Shown one piece after another: positions 1 through 9,170 of a stretch of DNA of 44,427 nt; the first letter of the stretch is position 1; each line of letters starts with the position of its first letter. Location: positions 1 through 44,427 of the forward strand of contig JAPORH010000137.1 of the NCBI GenBank assembly GCA_026710325.1. Reading direction: 5' to 3'. The notes beneath the pieces are model-generated. The model was not told the DNA's origin, did no database searches, and was given only the letters and a program-made list of their open reading frames with translations. The stretch is from Litoreibacter sp. GTDB taxonomy: Bacteria; Pseudomonadota; Alphaproteobacteria; Rhodobacterales; Rhodobacteraceae. Position numbers and translations under genes: made by a program.

Positions 1-2
1 TC

Positions 3-470
3 TGGGTGTTCCATGAAACGTGCCCTCACAGCCTTCAACAACACGATTTATATAGGAAATATTATAAAAGGGACAGCAAAATCAGCGGATTACTTGGGGA
101 ATGTGGGTTTAAGGCGGTCGAGCATGTCGCCCGTATGGCGGCGCATATGCAAAACCTCGAAGCCTTGTTGAAAGGTGGCGAGGTTCTGTCGATGGATCTG
201 CCAAATAATTGCGTGCCCAAATCCTGGGTCGTGCCAGGTATGGCCGAGCCTGCTGGCGCGCTTCTGGGCATGCCGCAACCGCGCGGCCGCGGCAAGATAG
301 AGGGCATGCCGCTCTCTGACGTGATGGTGGTTCCGATCACCCCAATCTTCCCGGAAGAACTGGAATCCTGTGTTGTCGAGGGCCCGGATGAGCGTCAGGC
401 GCTTACCAATGACCTGCTGACAACCTATGCCGGCCATCGCGCTGATATGGACCGCACAAGCCTGCGTTAA
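3..470 (+). CDS. Partial SUFU-like (YqcF-type) protein, C-terminal part
   Basis: The reading frame is open from the left edge, so the true start lies upstream and only about 155 residues are visible. The C-terminal third reads like the end of bacterial suppressor-of-fused (YqcF-type) domains: a hydrophobic GALLGMPQP strand, then VMVVPITPIFPEELE and a Gly-Pro-Asp segment before a terminal helix. The first 110 bases are clearly more AT-rich than the rest, so the visible N-terminal part may be divergent or disturbed. Bacterial SUFU proteins are often linked to toxin immunity, but nothing here shows a partner. A hairpin terminator follows. The family call is tentative; a generic hypothetical protein is the alternative. 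Confidence 0.45.
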   Translation, partial: WVFHETCPHSLQQHDLYRKYYKRDSKISGLLGECGFKAVEHVARMAAHMQNLEALLKGGEVLSMDLPNNCVPKSWVVPGMAEPAGALLGMPQPRGRGKIEGMPLSDVMVVPITPIFPEELESCVVEGPDERQALTNDLLTTYAGHRADMDRTSLR

Positions 471-495
471 GAGTGATTATTTTCAAGTAAGCGAG

Positions 496-523
496 CGGCG
501 CCGCCGGGCGCCGTTTGTTTTTG
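496..523 (+). terminator. Rho-independent terminator
   Basis: A 7-bp GC stem (CGGCGCC / GGCGCCG) with a 4-base loop is followed directly by TTTGTTTTT. It sits 25 bases after the stop of the partial first gene and before dnaE, so it separates the two transcripts. Confidence 0.75.
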
Positions 524-602
524 AAATTGACGTTTACGTAAGTGGAAGCCTGGGGCGCATTTTGACGCTGGTGCTTGGACGCCATCCATATAATGTGTCG
601 GC

Positions 603-3600
603 ATGTCTGATACCCCACGATTCATACACCTGCGCACCCATTCCGAATATTCGCTTCTGGAAGGCGCGCTGCGCGTCAAAAAGCTGCCGGGCATGTGCGC
701 GGATGCCGGCATGCCAGCCGTCGCGCTGACCGACACGAATAACATGTTCGCAGCATTGGAGTTTTCCGAATACGCCGCCGGGGCCGGGGTGCAGCCCATC
801 ATCGGATGCCAGGTCGATCTGGCCTATGAGCAGGCCGCACCAGGCGAAAAGCCCCGCGCGCCCGCGCCTATCGTGCTGCTCGCCCAGAATGAGCAGGGCT
901 ATGAGAATCTGATGAAGCTGAACTCCTGCCTTTATCTCGATGCAGAAGGGCAGCTGCCGCAGGTCACTTTGGAGGAGCTTGCGCTTTACTCAGACGGCCT
1001 CATTTGCTTAACCGGTGGCCCGGATGGCCCCATCGGGCGGCACCTGCGCAACGGACAGCACCCGAAGGCCGAGGCGCTGTTGCGCCAGCTCGCCCAGACC
1101 TACCCCGACCGCCTTTATGTCGAGCTGCAACGCCACCCGGGCGAAGACGGCTTGCCCGAGGCCGAAAAACTGTCGGAACGCGGCCATATCGAAATGGCCT
1201 ATGCGATGGAGCTTCCCATCGTCGCGACCAACGATGCCTATTTTCCCAAGTCTGAGATGTATGAGGCGCATGACGCGCTGATCTGCATCGCCGAAGGCGC
1301 CTATGTCGATCAGCAGGGCGAACGCCGCAAGCTCACCCCCCAACACTATTTCAAATCCCCGCAGGAGATGGCGACGCTGTTTGCCGACCTGCCCGAAGCG
1401 CTTGAAAACACAGTCGAAATCGCGCGTCGCTGCGCTTTCAAAGCTTATAAGCGCGACCCGATCCTGCCGAAATTCGCCGATGACGAGGTCGAGGAATTAC
1501 GCCGCCAGGCGGTCGAGGGCCTCAAAGCCCGGCTCGAGGTGACACCGCATGCAGCCTCGGTCGAGGAATATGAAAAACGCCTCGAATTCGAGCTTGGCAT
1601 CATCGAAGGCATGGGTTTTCCTGGCTACTTCCTGATCGTGGCCGACTTCATCAAATGGGCCAAGGATCACGATATTCCGGTGGGGCCGGGCAGGGGCTCC
1701 GGCGCGGGCTCGCTCGTGGCCTATGCGCTTACGATCACCGACCTAGACCCTTTGCGCTACTCGCTGCTCTTCGAGCGGTTCCTGAACCCCGAACGCGTCT
1801 CCATGCCCGATTTCGACATCGACTTCTGCATGGACCGCCGGGAGGAAGTGATCCGCTACGTCCAGGAAAAATACGGCCGCGACAAGGTGGGGCAGATTAT
1901 CACTTTCGGCGCGCTGCTCTCCAAAGCCGCCGTGCGCGACATCGGTCGGGTGCTGCAAATGCCTTACGGGCAGGTGGATCGGCTCTCCAAAATGATCCCC
2001 GTGGAAGGCGTCAAACCTGTCAGCATCGAAAAGGCGCTGGCAGATGAGCCCAAGCTTCGTGAGGAGGCCAAGAACGAAGAGGTCGTCGACCGTCTGCTGA
2101 CCTATGGCCAACAGGTCGAAGGGCTGCTCCGCAACGCCTCCACCCACGCAGCAGGCGTTGTGATCGGGGACCGTCCTTTGGACGCGCTGGTGCCCCTTTA
2201 CCAAGACCCGCGCTCCGACATGCCCGCCACCCAGTTCAACATGAAATGGGTCGAACAGGCGGGGTTGGTGAAGTTCGACTTCCTTGGCCTCAAAACCCTC
2301 ACCGTCATCCAGAACGCCATCGACCTGCTCGACCGGCCCCTGCATATCGCCGCCGACGGCTCGCAAATCTACGAACCGGCGGCAGGGGCGGAGAACGATA
2401 TCGGGGCCATCCCGCTCGACGACAAGAAGTCCTACGACCTCTATTCCTCGGCCAAAACCGTCGCCGTGTTCCAGGTGGAATCGACGGGCATGATGGACGC
2501 GCTCAGGCGCATGAAACCGACGTGCATCGAGGATATCGTGGCTCTTGTGGCGCTCTATCGCCCTGGCCCGATGGAGAATATCCCGACCTATTGTGAGGTG
2601 AAGAACGGGCAAAAAGAGCTCGAGTCCATCCACCCGCTGATCGACCATATCCTGGCCGAAACCCAAGGCATCATCGTCTATCAGGAACAGGTGATGGAGA
2701 TCGCGCAGGTCATGGCGGGGTACTCCCTGGGCGGTGCGGACCTGCTTCGCCGCGCCATGGGTAAGAAGATCAAAGAGGCGATGGATGCGGAGCGTCCCAA
2801 GTTCGAAGACGGTGCCAAAAAGAATGGCGTCGACGCAAAGAAAGCGCGCGAAGTCTTTGACCTGCTTGAGAAATTCGCCAATTACGGCTTCAACAAATCC
2901 CACGCCGCCGCCTATGCCGTGGTCAGCTATCAGACCGCCTGGCTGAAGGCGAACCACCCGGTCGAGTTCATGGCTGGTGTGATGAATTGCGACCTGCACC
3001 TGACCGACAAGCTGGGCGTCTATAAAGAAGAGATCGTCAAAACGCTTGATATCGAGATCGTGCCTCCTTGTGTTAACCGTTCCTCCGCGACCTTCACCGT
3101 GGCGGATGGCAAGGTCGTTTATGCGCTCGGGGGGCTGAAGAATGTGGGCGTCGAGGCGATGCGGCTGATCACCGATGCGCGCGTGGTGGATGGCGTAGAG
3201 AAACCCTTCGCCACGCTCTTTGATTTCGCCCGCCGGGTGGACCTGAAACGCGTCGGAAAGCGGCCTTTGGAGATGCTCGCGCGCTCCGGTGCGTTTGACC
3301 AGCTCGACCCCAACCGCCACCGGGTCTTCGCGTCTCTCGATGCTCTCGTTAGATACAGCGATGAGGTGCACAACCCGAAAGAGGGAGCTTTGGGTGACCT
3401 TTTAGGCGGCGTTGAAGCAGGCGAAGAACCGCGCCTGTCACCGGTCAATGACTGGCTCCCATCAGAACGCCTCGCTCAGGAATTCACCGCGATCGGCTTC
3501 TATCTCTCCGGCCACCCGCTGGACGATTACGCGCTGGCTTTGAAGCGCAAAGGCGTCTCGTCGCTGGCGGAGATCGAAGAAAAGGTGCAAGGCGGCGCGC

Positions 3601-4100
3601 TCATCGCAAAGCTTGCGGCGACCATTTCTGGCCGCCAAGAACGCAAGTCCGCCCGCGGCAATCGCTTCGCCTTCGTCCAAGGCTCCGACCCGTCGGGTAT
3701 GTTCGAGGTCACGGTCTTCTCCGACACGCTGGAGGCCGCAGGCGACCACCTTGTCCCCGGCCAGAACGTTGTCCTGACGGTGGAAGCCATCTATGAGGCG
3801 GAGCAATTAAAGCTGCTCTGTCGTGGTGCCCAGCCGATCGATGGCGCGGTCGATGCGGGGTCCATGGGGCTTAAAATCTTCGTCGAGGATGACGGCGCCA
3901 TCGCCTCCATCGCCTCGGTTCTTGAACGCTCCGGCGCCGACAAATCCATCCGTGCCCGTGGCCCGGTCTCCCTGTGCCTGATGAACCCGGAGCTTCCGGG
4001 CGAGGTCGAGGTCGATCTCGGCGACAAGTTCGCGATCAACCCCAAGGTCAAAGGCGCGATCAAATCGCTCGGCGGCGTGGTGATGGTGGAAGAAATTTAG
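603..4100 (+). CDS. dnaE: DNA polymerase III alpha subunit
   Basis: Replicative C-family DNA polymerase, the catalytic core of the Pol III holoenzyme. It has 1165 residues, the usual length for alphaproteobacterial DnaE. The N-terminal PHP domain starts with HLRTHSEYSLLEGA. The palm carries the PDFDIDF motif (catalytic Asp403 and Asp405), and a third acidic residue lies in KFDFLGLK (about Asp559). A helix-hairpin-helix and an OB-fold region follow in the C-terminal part. The ATG start is immediately before SDTPRFIHLRTH, where family members begin; no strong ribosome binding site is visible. The gene ends in TAG and overlaps the convergent phhA by 4 bases. A 542-codon antisense ORF inside it is a codon-bias shadow. 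Confidence 0.98.
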   Translation: MSDTPRFIHLRTHSEYSLLEGALRVKKLPGMCADAGMPAVALTDTNNMFAALEFSEYAAGAGVQPIIGCQVDLAYEQAAPGEKPRAPAPIVLLAQNEQGYENLMKLNSCLYLDAEGQLPQVTLEELALYSDGLICLTGGPDGPIGRHLRNGQHPKAEALLRQLAQTYPDRLYVELQRHPGEDGLPEAEKLSERGHIEMAYAMELPIVATNDAYFPKSEMYEAHDALICIAEGAYVDQQGERRKLTPQHYFKSPQEMATLFADLPEALENTVEIARRCAFKAYKRDPILPKFADDEVEELRRQAVEGLKARLEVTPHAASVEEYEKRLEFELGIIEGMGFPGYFLIVADFIKWAKDHDIPVGPGRGSGAGSLVAYALTITDLDPLRYSLLFERFLNPERVSMPDFDIDFCMDRREEVIRYVQEKYGRDKVGQIITFGALLSKAAVRDIGRVLQMPYGQVDRLSKMIPVEGVKPVSIEKALADEPKLREEAKNEEVVDRLLTYGQQVEGLLRNASTHAAGVVIGDRPLDALVPLYQDPRSDMPATQFNMKWVEQAGLVKFDFLGLKTLTVIQNAIDLLDRPLHIAADGSQIYEPAAGAENDIGAIPLDDKKSYDLYSSAKTVAVFQVESTGMMDALRRMKPTCIEDIVALVALYRPGPMENIPTYCEVKNGQKELESIHPLIDHILAETQGIIVYQEQVMEIAQVMAGYSLGGADLLRRAMGKKIKEAMDAERPKFEDGAKKNGVDAKKAREVFDLLEKFANYGFNKSHAAAYAVVSYQTAWLKANHPVEFMAGVMNCDLHLTDKLGVYKEEIVKTLDIEIVPPCVNRSSATFTVADGKVVYALGGLKNVGVEAMRLITDARVVDGVEKPFATLFDFARRVDLKRVGKRPLEMLARSGAFDQLDPNRHRVFASLDALVRYSDEVHNPKEGALGDLLGGVEAGEEPRLSPVNDWLPSERLAQEFTAIGFYLSGHPLDDYALALKRKGVSSLAEIEEKVQGGALIAKLAATISGRQERKSARGNRFAFVQGSDPSGMFEVTVFSDTLEAAGDHLVPGQNVVLTVEAIYEAEQLKLLCRGAQPIDGAVDAGSMGLKIFVEDDGAIASIASVLERSGADKSIRARGPVSLCLMNPELPGEVEVDLGDKFAINPKVKGAIKSLGGVVMVEEI

Positions 4101-4882
4101 GCGGCAACCTCAAACCGGCGCGGCAGGTCACCCAGTCTCTGGGCTTCCGCAATGATGGACCGCATGTCGCGCTTGATGACATCTGCGAGCTGTTCAAAGC
4201 TTTTGATCACGAAATAGACCGGCTGCACGATGTCGATCCGGTAGTCTGTGCGAAGAACGGTCATAAGGTCGAACTCCACCATTTCTGCGTCCCCAGACGT
4301 CGCGAAAGCCGCCTCCGCGGGCGACGACATGATGCCCGCGCCGAAGGTTTTCAACTGGCCACCCTCGCGGATCATGCCGAATTCCACAGTGAACCAGAAC
4401 AAACGATACAGATGCTTGATCTGGTGTTTCGGCAGGCTCAGCGCAAGCGCGCCAAAGCGCTCCAGAAACTGGCAAAACGCCTCGCTCGTCAGCATAGGCG
4501 CGTGGCCGAACACTTCGTGAAAAATGTCGGGCTCCTCCAGGTAGTCCATGTCTTCCCGGGTCCGGATGAAGGTCGCCACGGGGAATTTGCGGTTGGACAA
4601 CAGCGTCGAAAACTCCGCCTGCGGTATAATGACTTCCACGCCCTTGACGCCCGCCCCCGTCAGCGCTTTGAGGCGCGCGTCAATCTCCTTGACTTGCGGC
4701 ACCGTGTCTGCGCTCAGCCCCAGCATCTTCACGCCCGACAGGTAGGAGCTGCAGGCGCAGGAGGGCAGAAATTCCATCTGGCGCAAAAACAGGTCGCGCC
4801 ACACGGCGATTTCTTCTTTTGTATAGGCGTAAAGCCCGTCCGGGTCGGGGGTTTTGGACGCATAGGCTGGGTTTAAGGGCAT
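4097..4882 (-). CDS. phhA: Phenylalanine 4-hydroxylase
   Basis: Monomeric bacterial aromatic amino acid hydroxylase. It oxidises phenylalanine to tyrosine with O2, tetrahydropterin and non-haem iron. The 261-residue length fits the bacterial form, which lacks the ACT regulatory domain. The iron-binding facial triad is visible: His122 and His127 in FHEVFGHAP and Glu167 in FWFTVEFG. The start codon follows an AGCGGAG-like ribosome site. It is divergent from an Lrp/AsnC regulator across 116 bp, the usual arrangement for Lrp-type control of amino acid catabolism, so that regulator probably controls it. The pterin-recycling dehydratase (phhB) is not in the window. Confidence 0.95.
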   Translation of the reverse strand: MPLNPAYASKTPDPDGLYAYTKEEIAVWRDLFLRQMEFLPSCACSSYLSGVKMLGLSADTVPQVKEIDARLKALTGAGVKGVEVIIPQAEFSTLLSNRKFPVATFIRTREDMDYLEEPDIFHEVFGHAPMLTSEAFCQFLERFGALALSLPKHQIKHLYRLFWFTVEFGMIREGGQLKTFGAGIMSSPAEAAFATSGDAEMVEFDLMTVLRTDYRIDIVQPVYFVIKSFEQLADVIKRDMRSIIAEAQRLGDLPRRFEVAA

Positions 4883-4998
4883 GTCTTCGCTCCGCTTGAT
4901 ACTTACTCCACTCTTTAGGATTACAGGCGAAATGACTTTCCAAACTTTCCAATATATGGCTGTTAACTTAGTCAGAATTTTTCATTATCGGCAAAAGA
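4883..4998. promoter_or_regulatory. Divergent phhA / Lrp promoter region
   Basis: This short intergenic region is richer in A+T than its flanks and must hold both start sites. It contains a tandem CTTTCCAA / ACTTTCCAA repeat and the symmetric ATAT stretch of TTCCAATATATGG, plausible contacts for an Lrp/AsnC octamer. No exact operator consensus can be claimed from sequence alone. Confidence 0.4.
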
Positions 4999-5460
4999 AT
5001 GAATTTAACTGATCAAGATAAGTCGATCTTGCGAGAATTACAGCAAGACGCATCTCTGTCCCTTGGTGAGCTCTCGGCACGCTGCGCTATGGCGCAAAGC
5101 ACGCTTTGGCGTCGCCTGCAGGAGTTGGAGAAAACCGGTGTGATCACTGGGCGCGTGGCCTTGCTGTCACCGTCCAAAGTCGAGGCCAAGCTCTGCGTTC
5201 TGGCCTCCGTCAGCCTGCATGAGCATACCGAGGCCGCGATCAACGCTTTCGCCTCGCTGGTCAGCCAGCATCCCGAGATCCTCGAATGTCACAAAGTGTC
5301 GGGCGGGGCGGATTACAGCCTCAAGATCAGATGCCGAGATGTCGACGCCTATGAAGAGTTCATGTCCCACGCCCTTTTGCGCCAGCCCTTCATCCGGTCG
5401 GTCACCTCGAGCTTTGTGTTGAAAGAGATCAAGTCGACCACGGCACTGCCGCTTCAATAA
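4999..5460 (+). CDS. Lrp/AsnC family transcriptional regulator
   Basis: Feast/famine-type DNA-binding regulator of 153 residues, the normal family size. Residues 1-60 form the winged HTH (LTDQDKSILRELQQDASLSL followed by an STLWRRLQELEKTGVI recognition region). Residues 65-150 form the RAM/AsnC effector-binding domain, with the typical HPEILECHKVSGGADYSLKI strand. It is transcribed away from phhA, so it most likely senses an aromatic amino acid and controls phenylalanine hydroxylation. This is inferred from gene order. Its last 7 bases overlap the 3' end of the convergent slyX. Confidence 0.92.
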   Translation: MNLTDQDKSILRELQQDASLSLGELSARCAMAQSTLWRRLQELEKTGVITGRVALLSPSKVEAKLCVLASVSLHEHTEAAINAFASLVSQHPEILECHKVSGGADYSLKIRCRDVDAYEEFMSHALLRQPFIRSVTSSFVLKEIKSTTALPLQ

Positions 5461-5657
5461 TGCGGCGGCCGCTCATCGCCCAAGACCACATGCCCGCCCG
5501 CGTCCTGGCTACGCTCCACCTCGCGCTCCATCAGCATCCGCACCCGGTGCGTGAGCTTCGCGATCTCGTCCTCCTGGCGGGCCACAATATCCGACATCTC
5601 CTCCACCGCGCGGGTGAGATGGGCGATCTTTTCTTCCAAGTCGGTCTCTGTGCTCAT
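5454..5657 (-). CDS. slyX: SlyX family protein
   Basis: Small coiled-coil protein of 67 residues. Almost the whole chain is heptad-rich (LEEKIAHLTRAVEEMSDIVA and onward), and it ends in RPPHY, the characteristic SlyX C-terminus. SlyX has no firmly assigned biochemical function. The gene is convergent with the Lrp regulator and divergent from hisS, with about 84 bp separating its start from the hisS start. Confidence 0.88.
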   Translation of the reverse strand: MSTETDLEEKIAHLTRAVEEMSDIVARQEDEIAKLTHRVRMLMEREVERSQDAGGHVVLGDERPPHY

Positions 5658-5741
5658 GCCCGTCCTCTTGGCAGGTTGCTTGTCTTGCGTCCAGCCCTTC
5701 GCTAAAGGCTTGGCCCAAGTTCAGACGTAGGATCGCCGCCC

Positions 5742-7313
5742 ATGGCCAAAGTCAAAAAACAACCACGGCCCAAGGCCGAAACGCCCAAAGGCTTCCGCGA
5801 CTATTTCGGCGCCGAGGTCGCGCAACGCAAGGCGATGCTGGATGAAATCACCGCCGTCTACCAGCTTTATGGCTTTGACGCGCTGGAAAGCTCCGCCGTC
5901 GAAACCGTGGAGGCTTTGGGCAAGTTCCTCCCCGATGTGGACCGCCCGAATGAGGGTGTTTTCGCGTGGCAGGAAGAGGACGACTGGCTCGCCCTGCGCT
6001 ACGATCTCACCGCGCCCTTGGCCCGCGTCTACGCACAATTCCGAAACGATCTACCCACACCCTATCGCCGGTTTGCCATGGGCCCCGTCTGGCGCAATGA
6101 AAAACCGGGACCCGGCAGGTTTCGCCAGTTTTATCAATGTGATGCGGACACAGTCGGCGCGCCATCAGTGGCAGCGGATGCGGAGATCTGCGCGATGCTG
6201 TCCGACGTGCTCGAACGCGTCGGCATCCCGCGCGGCGACTATCTGATCCGGGTCAACAACCGCAAGGTTCTGAACGGTGTGCTGGAGGTCATGGGTCTTG
6301 CAGATCCAGCGCAACAGGCTGATGTGCTTCGTACAATAGACAAATTTGACAAGGTGGGCGCTTCGGGCGTGCGCGAACTATTGGGTAAAGGCAGGCTGGA
6401 CTCCTCTGGTGCATTCATCGACGGGGTGGGACTGGCGGAAGCACAAATCGAACCTGTCGTCTCGTTTTTGACGACTGGGCATCAGCAAGCAAACCTTGGT
6501 GGAATGGGAATTCAAAGACCGTTAGGACAAGGTGGCGGACAAATTGCGACAAGCAATGAAGGCGCGTTCATAACTCCAGAGCTTAGTGGTGCTGTTCAAA
6601 AAAACATCCTAGAGGAGTTGAGGCGAATTGTAGGCTCGAGCACTCAAGGAAACGAAGGTGTCGATGAATTAGCTGAAATCTCTAGGCTCTTGAATGTCCA
6701 AGGCTATGGCCCCGACCGCATCGTTATCGACCCCTCTGTTGTGCGCGGACTTGGCTATTATACCGGCCCGGTCTACGAGGCCGAGCTGACCTTCGAGATC
6801 AAAGACGAAAAAGGCCGCCCTCGCCAATTTGGTTCCGTCGCGGGCGGCGGGCGTTATGACGATCTGGTCAAGCGCTTCACCGGCCAAGCCGTACCCGCAA
6901 CCGGCGTTTCCATCGGCGTCGACCGATTACTCGCCGCGCTGCATGCCAAAGGACGGCTCGACAAAGCCACGGTCGGTCCCGTGATTGTCACCGTCATGGA
7001 CCGCGACCGCATGTCCGACTACCAGGCAATGGTGTCCGAGCTGCGCGCCGCGGGGATCCGCGCGGAGGTCTATCTGGGCAACCCGAAGAACTTCGGCAAC
7101 CAGCTCAAATATGCCGACAAGCGCAACGCGCCAGTGGCCGTGATCGCCGGGTCGGAGGAGTTCGACCAGGGCGTGGTGCAGCTCAAAGACCTCGTGCTTG
7201 GAGCCAAGATCGCCGAGACCGCCACCCATGAGGAATGGAAAGAGCAGCCTGCGCAGTTCGAAATCAAACGCGCCGACCTTGTTGCCGAAATTCAGAAAAT
7301 CCTGGCGGGTTAA
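5742..7313 (+). CDS. hisS: Histidine--tRNA ligase, with an atypical low-GC central segment
   Basis: Class II aminoacyl-tRNA synthetase that charges tRNA-His. Motif 2 ([12 protein letters not shown]), the Rossmann-like [16 protein letters not shown] region, motif 3 ([14 protein letters not shown]) and a C-terminal anticodon-binding domain are present. At 523 residues it appears about 25-30 residues longer than I would expect for this group. The excess is around residues 245-290, in the insertion domain, where the sequence becomes Gly/Gln-rich ([15 protein letters not shown]). A hand count gives about 50% GC over 300 bases there, against roughly 57-67% in lines just after. The frame stays open, so the enzyme is probably functional. 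It is first in an operon with hisZ and hisG. Confidence 0.95.
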   Translation: MAKVKKQPRPKAETPKGFRDYFGAEVAQRKAMLDEITAVYQLYGFDALESSAVETVEALGKFLPDVDRPNEGVFAWQEEDDWLALRYDLTAPLARVYAQFRNDLPTPYRRFAMGPVWRNEKPGPGRFRQFYQCDADTVGAPSVAADAEICAMLSDVLERVGIPRGDYLIRVNNRKVLNGVLEVMGLADPAQQADVLRTIDKFDKVGASGVRELLGKGRLDSSGAFIDGVGLAEAQIEPVVSFLTTGHQQANLGGMGIQRPLGQGGGQIATSNEGAFITPELSGAVQKNILEELRRIVGSSTQGNEGVDELAEISRLLNVQGYGPDRIVIDPSVVRGLGYYTGPVYEAELTFEIKDEKGRPRQFGSVAGGGRYDDLVKRFTGQAVPATGVSIGVDRLLAALHAKGRLDKATVGPVIVTVMDRDRMSDYQAMVSELRAAGIRAEVYLGNPKNFGNQLKYADKRNAPVAVIAGSEEFDQGVVQLKDLVLGAKIAETATHEEWKEQPAQFEIKRADLVAEIQKILAG

Positions 7314-8402
7314 GTGGCCGACAAAGCAGACATAAAGGCAGAGGCGGAGCGCCTCTTTGCGGCCTTCCAGGACGCAGGCGCTGCGCCCGTGGAAACTGCA
7401 CTTTTGCAACCCGCAGAGGTGCTTTTGGACCTCTATGGCGAAGACATCCGCGCCCGCGCCTATGTGACCTCCGACGGCGTTCTGGGCGAGCAGATGCTGC
7501 GCCCCGATTTCACCGTCCCCATTGTGCAAGCTCACATGCAAGACGGAGCCGAGCCCGCGCGCTACACCTATATGGGCGCCGTGTTTCGCCAGCAGCAGGC
7601 AGGCACCGGCCGTGCGAATGAGTATATGCAAGTGGGATATGAGGTGTTCGACCGCACCAATCCGGCAGAGGCCGATGCCGAGGTTTTCGCACTGTTTGAC
7701 CGCACTCTGTCAGGGCGTGGCTTGCAGGCCTCCACCGGCGATATCGGCATCCTGATCGCCGCGGTCCAAGGCCTTGAAACCTCCCCGCGCCGCCGTGCGG
7801 CCCTTCTGCGCCACATCTGGCGCCCTAAGCGGTTCCGCGCGCTTTTGGATCGGTTCGCAGGCCGTGGGCCCGCTCCGGAAGGACGCGCCGAACTCGTCGA
7901 CGCGTTGGCGGGACTCGACTTGGGGCAAATCGTGCAAGGCGCGGGACCAGAGATCGGTCTGCGCAGCGCCCACGAAGTTGTTGCGCGCCTTGACGCCTTG
8001 CGCATGGACGCTGACGTACCTGCCATTCCCGGCGCGCAAATCGACGCAGTACTTGCGCTGCTCGACATTGCGGAACCGGTTGAAACGGCAGCAGAAACCT
8101 TGAACGAAGTTGCTGCGCAGTTACCCAGCATCAAAAACGCCGTCACCAATTTTCAGGCGCGCCTTGATGCCCTGAAAACGCATGCCGTAGACCTGTCGTG
8201 GGTCACCTATGAAGGCGCCTACGGCCGGACGTCTATGGAATACTACGACGGCTTCGTCTTCGGTTTCGCGCAAAACGGCGCGGCCCCCGTGGCCTCTGGC
8301 GGGCGCTATGACGCGCTGACCCGCGTGCTGGGGCAGGGGCGCGAAATCCCGGCCGTGGGTGGCGTGATCCGGCCCGCACAGTTGTTGGAGGCAGGGCTAT
8401 GA
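7314..8402 (+). CDS. hisZ: ATP phosphoribosyltransferase regulatory subunit
   Basis: HisZ is a HisRS paralogue without aminoacylation activity. It forms a hetero-octamer with short-form HisG and is needed for the first step of histidine synthesis. The 362-residue chain keeps HisRS-like segments (LRPDFTVPIVQAHM, ARYTYMGAVFRQQQ, NEYMQVGYEVF, VASGGRYDAL). The start is GTG directly after the hisS stop codon, and the end overlaps hisG by 4 bases (ATGA), so translation of the three genes is coupled. The presence of hisZ agrees with the short HisG that follows. Confidence 0.93.
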   Translation: MADKADIKAEAERLFAAFQDAGAAPVETALLQPAEVLLDLYGEDIRARAYVTSDGVLGEQMLRPDFTVPIVQAHMQDGAEPARYTYMGAVFRQQQAGTGRANEYMQVGYEVFDRTNPAEADAEVFALFDRTLSGRGLQASTGDIGILIAAVQGLETSPRRRAALLRHIWRPKRFRALLDRFAGRGPAPEGRAELVDALAGLDLGQIVQGAGPEIGLRSAHEVVARLDALRMDADVPAIPGAQIDAVLALLDIAEPVETAAETLNEVAAQLPSIKNAVTNFQARLDALKTHAVDLSWVTYEGAYGRTSMEYYDGFVFGFAQNGAAPVASGGRYDALTRVLGQGREIPAVGGVIRPAQLLEAGL

Positions 8403-9082
8403 GCGTGAAACTCGGCGTGCCCTCCAAAGGCCGTTTGATGGAAGACACGTTCGCCTGGTTTGCCAAACGCGGGGTCACGCTGGCGCGCACCGGATCGGAC
8501 CGCGAATATGCGGGAGCTGTGTCGGGGATCGACGGCGTCGAGCTGGTTCTCTTAAGCGCTGGTGAAATCCCACGGGAGCTCGTCGCGGGTCGCATTGATC
8601 TGGGCGTCACAGGCACCGATCTTGTGCGCGAGAAAATCCCGCTCTGGGACGAGAAAGTCGAACCGCTCGCGGAAATGGGGTTCGGCTTTGCTGATTTGAT
8701 CCTTGCCGTGCCGCGCTTCTGGGCGGATGTCTCCAGCCTCGATGACCTCGACGCGGTGGCCGCCGCCTTCCGGGCGGAGCACGGGTTCAGGCTCCGGATC
8801 GCCACGAAGTACCACCGCCTCGTGCGCGAGCATCTGCAAGCGGCAGGTGTCGCCGACTACCAGCTCGTCGACAGCCAGGGCGCCACGGAAGGCACGATCA
8901 AGAACCTTACCGCCGAGGCCATCGCAGATATCACGACCACTGGTGCAACGCTTGAGGCGAACCACCTGAAAATCCTCAGCGGTGAGCCGATCTTGCGGAG
9001 CCAAGCCACGCTCTTTGCCTCGAAAACCTCCAATATGGATCAGGCGGTGCTCACCAAGCTAAAGGCCAAACTCGGGCTCTAA
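8399..9082 (+). CDS. hisG: ATP phosphoribosyltransferase catalytic subunit, short form
   Basis: Joins ATP and PRPP to give phosphoribosyl-ATP, the committed step of histidine biosynthesis. The 227 residues match the short HisG form that lacks the C-terminal regulatory domain and depends on HisZ. Visible family segments are LGVPSKGRLMEDT at the N-terminus, AGRIDLGVTGTDLVRE, and the PRPP-binding TEGTIKNLTAEAIADITTTG region near residues 160-180. The ATG overlaps the end of hisZ. A repeat with two strong hairpins begins 6 bases after the stop and may end the transcript. Confidence 0.95.
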   Translation: MSVKLGVPSKGRLMEDTFAWFAKRGVTLARTGSDREYAGAVSGIDGVELVLLSAGEIPRELVAGRIDLGVTGTDLVREKIPLWDEKVEPLAEMGFGFADLILAVPRFWADVSSLDDLDAVAAAFRAEHGFRLRIATKYHRLVREHLQAAGVADYQLVDSQGATEGTIKNLTAEAIADITTTGATLEANHLKILSGEPILRSQATLFASKTSNMDQAVLTKLKAKLGL

Positions 9083-9088
9083 ACCCAA

Positions 9089-9144
9089 TTCATTGCTTTA
9101 AAAATATCCCGGGGGAGCGCGGAACGCGCGGGGGCAGAGCCCCC
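9089..9144 (+). repeat. TTCATTG-type intergenic repeat with double hairpin (copy A)
   Basis: The lead sequence TTCATTGCTTTAAAAATATC is followed by CCGGGGG and two adjacent hairpins: GCGCG-GAA-CGCGC and GGGGGC-AGA-GCCCCC. The same lead occurs three more times in the window (near 19344, 19490 and 28251). The copy near 19490 carries the same two-hairpin layout. It starts just after the hisG stop, so it could act as a terminator or an mRNA-stabilising 3' structure. Confidence 0.7.
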
Positions 9145-9170
9145 CAATGTTGAAAGTCTGATGGAGCCCT

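Noticed and set aside
1743-3371. 542-codon minus-strand ORF inside dnaE
   Set aside because: It lies wholly antisense to an unmistakable DnaE, is His/Arg-rich as expected for the mirror frame of GC-rich coding DNA, and shows no family motif.
3974-4876. 300-codon plus-strand ORF running from the dnaE end across phhA
   Set aside because: Antisense to PhhA with its intact iron triad; no ribosome site or domain.
5742-5800. Histidine attenuator or T-box leader before hisS
   Set aside because: The gap to slyX is short, with no run of His codons, no T-box motif and no terminator/antiterminator pair.
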